Source of the DNA: Verrucomicrobiota bacterium
GTDB taxonomy: Bacteria; Verrucomicrobiota; Verrucomicrobiia; Limisphaerales; UBA8199
Length of the DNA stretch: 36,816 nucleotides
Assembly: GCA_003176045.1 (NCBI GenBank)
Contig: PSRM01000009.1
Span: 1 to 36,816, forward strand
Reading direction: 5' to 3'
Part shown: in pieces, positions 31,472-36,816 of the stretch
How the letters are laid out: the number at the start of each line of letters is the position of its first letter
How positions within the stretch are numbered: position 1 is the stretch's first letter
Position numbers and translations under genes: made by a program
Notes under the pieces: model-generated
Seen by the model: the letters and a program-made list of their open reading frames with translations, nothing else
What the model was told of the DNA's origin: nothing
Database searches by the model: none

Positions 31472-33454
31472 ATGAAAAATGCGTTTATTGTGGCCACCCT
31501 CGCGGGCGTGGCGTTCATCACCGTGTCTGCCTGGGCCCAAAACGAATCGCCCGCCGGCGATTCCGCTGCGCCCCCGGCCTCCGCTTCCCCCAGCGCTGCG
31601 CCGGCTTCTGATTCCGCCAAGAGCGAGGAGGCGGCTCCGGCAAAACCCGAATCTGCGGATGCCACCCAGGGCGCCGCAAAAGCCGACGATAAAAGCGCGG
31701 ATAAGTCTGCTCCGCCTGCTGATACTGCGGCAGCGACCCCGGCCAGTTCCACCCCCGCCCCTGCGAGTGAGGTGCCGGCCCCGACAACTCCCGCCCTCGC
31801 CGATGGCACCCCGAAGGCCGACAAAGTGAACGACAAGGTGGTAGCCAAGGCCGATGCGCCTGCTGGAACTGCCACGGCCCCGGCCACTGCGACCGTCGCG
31901 GCTGCCGATGCCGCTCCCGCCACCACGGCGACGGCTGCTCCGGCCACCGATAAACAGGGCAGTTCGACCAACGACTTGCCGCCGCCCGGAGCGATCGTGC
32001 CATTAGTGGTATTGGAAGACGTGTCGCTTACAGACGCCATTCGCTATCTCGCTCGCCAGGCGCGCATCAATTATATGCTCGATCCGAAGATCGCATTCGG
32101 CCAGCCCGGCCCGGACGGAAAAGCCGCGGCCCAACCGATGGTCGCCATTCGCTGGGAGAACGTGACCGCCGAACAGGCGCTTGCTGCTCTTCTTAATAAT
32201 TACAATCTCCAGCTTACCGAAGACCCCAAGAGCAAGATCGCCCGGATCACCGTTAAAGACCCGGCCGCTCCGGATCCGCTCGTAACCAAAATTATCCAGC
32301 TCAAATACTCCAGCCCCTCAAATCTGCTGGTCAGCGTCCAGTCAGCACTTACCGATAAGCGCAGCAAAGTGGTCGCTGATGTGCGCACCAGCCAGCTAGT
32401 CCTGCTGGCTACTGACAAAGAATTGCAAGCGGTGGACGAGATGGTCGTGCGCCTGGATACGCAACCCAAACAAGTTCTCATCGAAGCCAAGCTGGTTGAA
32501 ACCTCCATGAGCCCGAGCACCGTTAAGGGCCTCGATTGGTCCGGCACATTGCAGCATCAGAGTATTTCTGCCGGAAACAACCTGCAGTTCGGGCCGGTGC
32601 CGCAGAACAGCGCCAATCCGCCCCTCAGCACTCTGTTCCCGAAGTTGATGATGGATACTGCTCGCGGCTTCAGTCCCGCTACCGCGTTCCTCGATGCTGA
32701 TGGCGTGAACGTTGTGTTGTCCTTCCTGAACCAGAACTCCGAAGCCCGCGTGCTTTCAGCCCCGCGCACCGTTACGCTCGACAATGAGCCGGCGACAATT
32801 TCTGTGACCCGCGTTACGCCGATCATCAACGTGACTGCCGGCACGGCCAATACCACCGGCGGTTCGCAGATCACTTATACCAACCTGGGCGTGATCCTGA
32901 ATGTGGTTCCCCGCATCTCCGCTAATAACTTTGTGAATCTCAGGATCTTGCCGGAAGTCTCGCGCAAGTTCGACACAGTCTCCAAGGTCATCAACAGCGA
33001 GACCTTTCAGGCAGACGAATATGACGTGCGCAGGGTCAGCACCATGGTCATGATCCCCAGCGGCAACACCCTCGTCCTGGGCGGCATGGTCCAGGATGAC
33101 GTGCGCGAGAGCCAGATCAAGGTCCCTGTGCTGGGCGACATCCCCGGCCTCGGCCTGTTGTTCCGCCAGGATTCCAAGTCCCGTCAGAAATCGAATTTGC
33201 TTATCTTCATCACGCCGACGATTGTCAAGGATGAAGACTTCCAGCCGACCAAGACGGATTTCCTGAGGAATCCCGTGCCCACAGGCGATAGCGTTGAAGG
33301 CGATTGGTCAGCCTGGGATTCGGGCAAGCCGAAGGATTGGAGCAAGAAGGGTTCTGCCAAGACGGCTGATAAGAAGGGCGACGCGGTGGCCGCATCGAGC
33401 AATGATGCAGACAACGACAGTGGTGCAGGCGTGTTTGCTCCCGTGCAGCAATAA
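31472..33454 (+). CDS. pilQ: Type IV pilus secretin PilQ
   Basis: 660 residues, an outer-membrane channel subunit. The signal peptide is MKNAFIVATLAGVAFITVSA, cleaved after WA. About 150 residues then consist almost only of Ala, Pro, Ser, Asp, Lys and Thr, and are surely disordered. An STN/N-type domain follows (LVVLEDVSLTDAIRYLARQA, NVTAEQALAALLNNYNLQL), then a secretin N-domain (IIQLKYSSPSNLLVSVQSAL, RTSQLVLLATDKELQAVDEM). The secretin core has QVLIEAKLVETS, EARVLSAPRTVTLDNEPATI and the family signature VPVLGDIPGLGLLFR followed by LLIFITPTIV. The C-terminal tail is charged and Lys/Asp-rich. ATG 31472 is chosen for its signal peptide; the frame is open 112 codons upstream through a repeat. 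Last gene of the pil operon. Confidence 0.93.
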   Translation: MKNAFIVATLAGVAFITVSAWAQNESPAGDSAAPPASASPSAAPASDSAKSEEAAPAKPESADATQGAAKADDKSADKSAPPADTAAATPASSTPAPASEVPAPTTPALADGTPKADKVNDKVVAKADAPAGTATAPATATVAAADAAPATTATAAPATDKQGSSTNDLPPPGAIVPLVVLEDVSLTDAIRYLARQARINYMLDPKIAFGQPGPDGKAAAQPMVAIRWENVTAEQALAALLNNYNLQLTEDPKSKIARITVKDPAAPDPLVTKIIQLKYSSPSNLLVSVQSALTDKRSKVVADVRTSQLVLLATDKELQAVDEMVVRLDTQPKQVLIEAKLVETSMSPSTVKGLDWSGTLQHQSISAGNNLQFGPVPQNSANPPLSTLFPKLMMDTARGFSPATAFLDADGVNVVLSFLNQNSEARVLSAPRTVTLDNEPATISVTRVTPIINVTAGTANTTGGSQITYTNLGVILNVVPRISANNFVNLRILPEVSRKFDTVSKVINSETFQADEYDVRRVSTMVMIPSGNTLVLGGMVQDDVRESQIKVPVLGDIPGLGLLFRQDSKSRQKSNLLIFITPTIVKDEDFQPTKTDFLRNPVPTGDSVEGDWSAWDSGKPKDWSKKGSAKTADKKGDAVAASSNDADNDSGAGVFAPVQQ

Positions 33455-33470
33455 TGATCTGTTTGACCGG

Positions 33471-33499
33471 GTTGCCCGCCGGAGCCTCGGCGAAGGCGG
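33471..33499. repeat. Hairpin CCCGCC...GGCGGG after pilQ
   Basis: TTGCCCGCCGGAGCCTCGGC followed by GAAGGCGGG. Its reverse complement CCTTCGCCGAGGCTCCGGCG matches the SFAKATAD-encoding repeat in the hybrid kinase linker (3917-3942) at most positions. It may help end pilQ transcription, but lacks a T-run. Confidence 0.6.
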
Positions 33500-33537
33500 G
33501 TCGCCCCGGTCTCCCACAACTACCTATCTGAAGTTTT

Positions 33538-34599
33538 ATGAAGATTTTTGAAAACTGCAAATCGGGGATCAGGCTTGCCTCCGCGCTGTTTCTCGGCACC
33601 GCCCTTCTGTCCCAGGCGCAGAACTCGCCTGTGGGCTCGTGGGATTGCACCTTGAGCGGCCCGCGGGAAGGACTCGCATTCATCACCTTTACGACCAACA
33701 ACGCCCTTTTCAACGGCACACCGGCCCCGGGCATCTTCACGTTCACCAACTTCCAGGTCATTCTTCCAAAAGCGGTGCCGGGACCTTCATCAGATCCCAG
33801 AACGACCGGTGATAATGGACGCGTCACAACGACCAATGCCTCCAGCTCCTCCGATGCCCTGTCCCGCATCTTCGGCGCGGGCGCGGTGGGCGGCACCTGG
33901 ACTTATGATAGCCAGGGGCACATCATCGGCTCGTGGGTTGAATTGTCCGACGTCATCTGCACGACCAACGCGCTGGCGCTGTTCACCAACATGTTTACCT
34001 CGCCAACCTACTTTGCTATCACCAACATCGTCGGTTCGAACAACGAGTACTGTGTGACTCAGCCGATCGGAATTGATACCTCGGAAGGTTTCACCAACTA
34101 CATCGAGCAACAAATCTGCTATACCAATTCAATTGGCTGCACCGCCACGACCAACGCCGTGAGCTTCACGGGCAAGGCCGCGACGGGCAAGCACATCAAC
34201 CTGGTCACCTACAGCGGCGCCGGCAAAGTGACTTATCAGGGCACTCCTCCGGTGCTGCTAACGGATTTCAGCGGCTCTTACTACGCCACTAGAAAAGCTT
34301 CAGGCCAGCCATGGGGAATTGAGTTCTTCACGCTGACATCCACAAACGGTGTGGATGGGCCGGATCCATTGAATCATTTTTATTTCGTGCAGGGGGCTGG
34401 TCCCGCATACTCCTATGCCGGCTTAGGCCTGCTATCGGTTCGCAACCGGCTCGCTGTGGGTGCGCTCCTGAACGATGACATGACCATTCGAGCCATTGAC
34501 GGATCTGTCAATAACCACAAGCTGACTGGCACGCTCAAAGGTGTCGAACAAAGCACATCCGATCAACCGCGGATCACCCTTTCCATTACGCATCAGTAA
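33538..34599 (+). CDS. Secreted protein of unknown function downstream of pilQ
   Basis: 353 residues. Signal peptide MKIFENCKSGIRLASALFLG, then TALLSQAQ with likely cleavage after AQA or QAQ. The mature part begins NSPVGSWDCTLSGPREGLAF, a wording like lipocalin-type beta-barrels that measure a difference in product, but I would not assign it. The middle is Thr/Asn/Gly-rich (NNALFNGTPAPGIFTFTNF; FSGSYYATRKASGQPWGIEF) and the end reads LTGTLKGVEQSTSDQPRITL. Several Cys are spread through it. The 83-base gap after pilQ and the same strand allow cotranscription. I do not recognise the family; a surface or pilus-associated role is only a guess from position. Confidence 0.75.
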   Translation: MKIFENCKSGIRLASALFLGTALLSQAQNSPVGSWDCTLSGPREGLAFITFTTNNALFNGTPAPGIFTFTNFQVILPKAVPGPSSDPRTTGDNGRVTTTNASSSSDALSRIFGAGAVGGTWTYDSQGHIIGSWVELSDVICTTNALALFTNMFTSPTYFAITNIVGSNNEYCVTQPIGIDTSEGFTNYIEQQICYTNSIGCTATTNAVSFTGKAATGKHINLVTYSGAGKVTYQGTPPVLLTDFSGSYYATRKASGQPWGIEFFTLTSTNGVDGPDPLNHFYFVQGAGPAYSYAGLGLLSVRNRLAVGALLNDDMTIRAIDGSVNNHKLTGTLKGVEQSTSDQPRITLSITHQ

Positions 34600-34613
34600 G
34601 GCAAAGTTCCCCT

Positions 34614-34642
34614 GGGAGCGCCGGCCTCTGGCCGGCGTTTTC
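34614..34642 (+). terminator. Rho-independent terminator-like hairpin
   Basis: CGCCGGCCTCTGGCCGGCG (34619-34637) followed by TTTTCC, 19 bases after the stop of the secreted protein. The 7-bp GC stem and T4 make a credible terminator. GGGAG just before the stem shows that it is also a single-ended GGAGCGC-family hairpin, so this repeat family may be doing terminator duty. Confidence 0.7.
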
Positions 34643-34666
34643 CATGTACAGGTCCTGACTCGCCTC

Positions 34667-34745
34667 CACTTTGTCTTTCACTTTGTCTTTCACTTTGTCT
34701 GATGTATCCAGAGACAAAGTGAAAGACAAAGTGAAAGACAAAGTG
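34667..34745. repeat. Perfect 34-bp inverted repeat built from 12-mers
   Basis: The left arm (34667-34700) and right arm (34712-34745) are exact complements of 34 bases around an 11-base loop (GATGTATCCAG). Each arm is almost three copies of the 12-mer ACAAAGTGAAAG. Partial copies lie at 28019-28052. Such a long perfect hairpin should block transcription from both sides; it lies between convergent genes. Confidence 0.9.
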
Positions 34746-34820
34746 CCCGCTGACGTTAGCGAGTATTAGTGGTTCAAGGCCTTCTTGAACGGCGGTTCCG
34801 CGCCGGTCCGTTTTCACGTT

Positions 34821-35132
34821 TCACGCGTCACCCTTTTCTCCGGCGATCCGCTCCAGATAATCAAAGGAATAAATCCCCGTCGCATGTCCATCCCGCCAAA
34901 CGGGCTGAATCCCGTAACCGCCCACCACCTGAACCCGCGCTAGTTCGAAAGCTCCCGGCCCCAATGGCCGCGCGGGGTGCTTATAGAGGTTGCCCATCAC
35001 ATCCCGCTCGCCCTTGCACCCCGCACACGGGCAACTCCGGCGCAGTTTCTCCAAAGGGATGAAACTTTCCGTGCCACCTTCCCACTTGATGGCCAGTTCA
35101 CGACCGATAGGCTGAATGTCGAGAGGGCGCAT
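34821..35132 (-). CDS. DUF971-domain protein
   Basis: 103 residues. The N-terminal part of gamma-butyrobetaine hydroxylase-like proteins, alone: DIQPIGRELAIKWEGGTESF, IPLEKLRRSCPCAGCKGE, VQVVGGYGIQPVWRDGHATG and IYSFDYLERI. This is the usual length for stand-alone DUF971 proteins. CPCAGC supplies three Cys that may bind zinc or iron. In other bacteria such proteins occur near Fe-S or Mrp-type genes, but here the neighbours give no hint. The start ATG is the only one in frame at the domain edge. Confidence 0.88.
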   Translation of the reverse strand: MRPLDIQPIGRELAIKWEGGTESFIPLEKLRRSCPCAGCKGERDVMGNLYKHPARPLGPGAFELARVQVVGGYGIQPVWRDGHATGIYSFDYLERIAGEKGDA

Positions 35133-35163
35133 CTAGTAAAACATAGCCATTTGCGTCAGAAAG

Positions 35164-35272
35164 GAAAAGCGCCAGAGGACTGGCGCACTCCAAGACGCTC
35201 CGCGCGATCTTTGGCCAACGGAATGGCGAAGCTTTTGGAGTGCGCCAGTCCTCTGGCGCTTTTGACTTCGAG
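35164..35272. repeat. GGAGTGCG hairpin-family element, both ends
   Basis: AAAGCGCCAGAGGACTGGCG then CACTCCAAGACGCTCCGCG on the left; TTTTGGAGTGCGCCAGTCCT then CTGGCGCTTTT on the right. The ends are exact inverted copies over about 25 bases. It is the cleanest example of the two-ended form in the window and lies between the aminotransferase stop and the DUF971 gene. Confidence 0.88.
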
Positions 35273-35318
35273 AGCAGCGGTCTCGGGTTCTGACCCCACC
35301 CTCATCACATCGATTTGG

Positions 35319-36470
35319 CTACAAAAGCTCCAGGACTTTCTGCAACTCCTCATCCGAATTATAAAAATGCGGCGAAAGCCGGATATATTTCTGACCTGCG
35401 CGGTCCACACGCAGCGAGGTGATGATGTTGGCATCGAGCAGCTTCTGGTGCAGGGCCGCAAGGTCCTTGCCCGCCTGATAAAATGACGTGATCCCGCTGC
35501 TATTCTCCGGCGGCGCCTGGTCGTGCAGAACAGACCAACCCTTCGCTTTGAGCGCAGGCACAAGCCACGCGCGTTTGCGCAATAGCTCGCGCCCGACCTC
35601 CTCCACGCCTAACTCGACCACCATTTGCATCGCAGCCACCAGACCTACCAGCCCCACCAAATTGTGCGTGCCCGCTTCGTATCGCGCTGCGCCCGCCCGC
35701 AGCACGATCTGCTCCTGGGCCACAAAATCCGGGCAACGAACATTGTGCCAGCCGTAAATCGGCGGATGTAGCTGCTCCTGGACTTCCTTGCGCACGTACA
35801 TCAGCCCCGCGCCGCATGGGCCAAGCAGCCATTTGTGGGCGTCCGCAGCCAGAAAATCCACGTGCTCGGCTTCCATCCTAAAGGCGCCTACCGTCTGGAT
35901 GGCGTCCACACAGAAAAGGATGTTCTTCTTGCGTAGCGCCTGCCCAATGGCAGAAACATCCGCTCGAAAACCGCTTATGAAATGGCATGAGGCCAACGCG
36001 ACAAGCCGCGTATTTTCGTCGACCTGCCCTGCTACATCCTGCGGCCGAATCAACCCGAGGCCCCTCGTGTTCATCAGCCGCACCTGCACCCCTTGCTCGG
36101 CCAGCGCCATCCACGGATAGACGTTCGAAGGATAATCATCGAAGTAGATCAGGATGTTATCTCCGCGCCGAAACCTCAGCCCGCTTGCGATGTAGCTAAG
36201 CGCCAGCGAAGTTGGTCCCACGAACGCCACTTCCTCAGCGTCGCAATTCAGCAATTGCGCCCCCAGCTTGCGGCCTTCGCTCAATATCCCCGGATAAACA
36301 AATTTCTCCTGGTCGCCGCTCGTTGATTGCCGCGCATAAGCGGCCACTGCTTCGGCAACTCGCCGCGGCAGCGGACAATCACCTGCATGCGCCAGGAAGA
36401 TCTTGTCCCGAGCCACAGGAAACTCCTCCCGGCGCAGCTCTTCGTTCTTCAGTATTTCAGTTACGGTCAT
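35319..36470 (-). CDS. Class V aminotransferase (PLP-dependent, cysteine desulfurase fold)
   Basis: 383 residues. Fold-type I PLP enzyme with pyridoxal Lys213 in ADAHKWLLGPCGAGLMYV. Asp in LFCVDAIQTVGAF (VDAxQ) would contact the pyridine nitrogen. LASCHFISGFRADVSAIGQA (usual VSHVxxxTG, with Ser-Cys-His retained) and FVGPTSLALSYIASGL also fit the class. RYEAGTHNLVGLVGL and the C-terminal YIRLSPHFYNSDEEL are typical of class V proteins of the kynureninase/isopenicillin epimerase-like group. The active-site Cys loop of true cysteine desulfurases is not visible, so the substrate is not assigned. ATG 36470 is preferred over TTG 36497. DUF971 lies further down on the same strand. Confidence 0.9.
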   Translation of the reverse strand: MTVTEILKNEELRREEFPVARDKIFLAHAGDCPLPRRVAEAVAAYARQSTSGDQEKFVYPGILSEGRKLGAQLLNCDAEEVAFVGPTSLALSYIASGLRFRRGDNILIYFDDYPSNVYPWMALAEQGVQVRLMNTRGLGLIRPQDVAGQVDENTRLVALASCHFISGFRADVSAIGQALRKKNILFCVDAIQTVGAFRMEAEHVDFLAADAHKWLLGPCGAGLMYVRKEVQEQLHPPIYGWHNVRCPDFVAQEQIVLRAGAARYEAGTHNLVGLVGLVAAMQMVVELGVEEVGRELLRKRAWLVPALKAKGWSVLHDQAPPENSSGITSFYQAGKDLAALHQKLLDANIITSLRVDRAGQKYIRLSPHFYNSDEELQKVLELL

Positions 36471-36816
36471 GCTCCATTCCAATGTGAATGAGCGCAAAGA
36501 GTAGTGCCCATTGTGAAAGAAAAAAAGCCAAGATTAGTTTGAATTAACAGTGGCGGAATGCGCCGTACTCTCCAAACGCTGCGCGACTTCCGCGGCCCTC
36601 TTACTTCGCGGAGCCTTGGAGTGCGCGGTATCCCCGCGCTTTCGTTTTGCCGCCGCCAACGGGCTTCTTATTAACACCGTGGAATCGAGCCCGGTGCACG
36701 GATGGGGGGAGGGGGATCGGTCTGGGCGGCTGCTTTTCATAACGTATCCGCTCAGTGACGGCGGCTGGACGATAGGAGCGCCCAACTCTGTTGGGCGAGT
36801 CGAGCGCAGCTTGCCG
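36471..36816. repeat. Repeat-bearing end of window
   Basis: 36552-36648 holds a decayed GGAGTGCG-family element (GCGGAATGCGCCGTACTC on the left, TTGGAGTGCGCGGTATCCCC then GCGCTTTCG on the right). 36774 starts another GGAGCGCCCAACTCTGTTGG hairpin cut by the window edge, with a core like that at 7753. No gene is supported; open frames on the minus strand here read through the repeats. Confidence 0.65.

Noticed and set aside
31033..32040. 335-codon Ala/Gly/Val-rich open frame on the minus strand
   Set aside because: It is antisense to the low-complexity start of pilQ, whose biased composition removes stops on both strands.
34821..35132. DUF971 gene as part of a gamma-butyrobetaine (carnitine) pathway
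   Set aside because: Only the small N-terminal domain is present; the dioxygenase domain is missing, so no carnitine role can be claimed.

Overview
The window reads as a chromosomal segment of a Verrucomicrobiota bacterium of the soil or sediment Pedosphaera/Limisphaerales kind. This is inferred from the gene families: a planctomycete-type cytochrome c/DUF1549/DUF1553 protein paired with a Tat-exported DUF1501 protein, a Tat-exported Gfo/Idh/MocA oxidoreductase next to a DUF1080 (3-keto-disaccharide hydrolase) protein, HYR-like secreted proteins, and intergenic space packed with short palindromes. No rRNA, tRNA, CRISPR array, transposase or phage gene was seen.

Layout. 1-973: repeats only. 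974-6702: three same-strand signalling genes. These are a PhcB-type SAM methyltransferase (the family that makes 3-hydroxy fatty acid methyl ester signals), a 6-TM sensor kinase fused to a second receiver-kinase module (PhcS+PhcR-like), and a receiver plus degenerate kinase protein (PhcQ/PhcR-like). Together they look like a phcBSRQ quorum-sensing operon outside Ralstonia and its relatives. 6897-14827: secreted proteins (HYR-like, cytochrome/DUF1553, DUF1501, amidase). 14901-17950 (minus): DUF1080 and Gfo/Idh, a likely extracytoplasmic 3-keto-sugar pathway. 18306-22591: putA (minus) divergent from rpoZ (plus). 22796-25432 (minus): three pilin-like genes. 25843-27810: two receiver-domain proteins. 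28109-33454: pilM, pilN, pilO, a PilP-like gene and the pilQ secretin. After that come a secreted protein of unknown function, a DUF971 protein and a class V aminotransferase.

The second theme is the repeats. At least six tandem arrays have a period of exactly 7 bp (units AAACACC, TTCGGAT, GTGAAAC, GCGTGGT, GCGTGTT, GTCCAAA). Several hairpin families also occur, the largest bounded by GGAG(T/C)GCG and CGC(A/G)CTCC. They are not confined to intergenic DNA. They lie inside putA, inside the cytochrome/DUF1553 gene, in the linker of the PhcS-PhcR fusion, and in the leaders of the pilin genes. One element with heptamer arms forms most of the signal peptide of two unrelated exported proteins (DUF1080 and PilP-like), in opposite orientations.

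Most functions come from recognising motifs by eye. Start codons were chosen from domain position and leader peptides, because Shine-Dalgarno sequences are weak throughout. Most alternative starts lie inside repeats.
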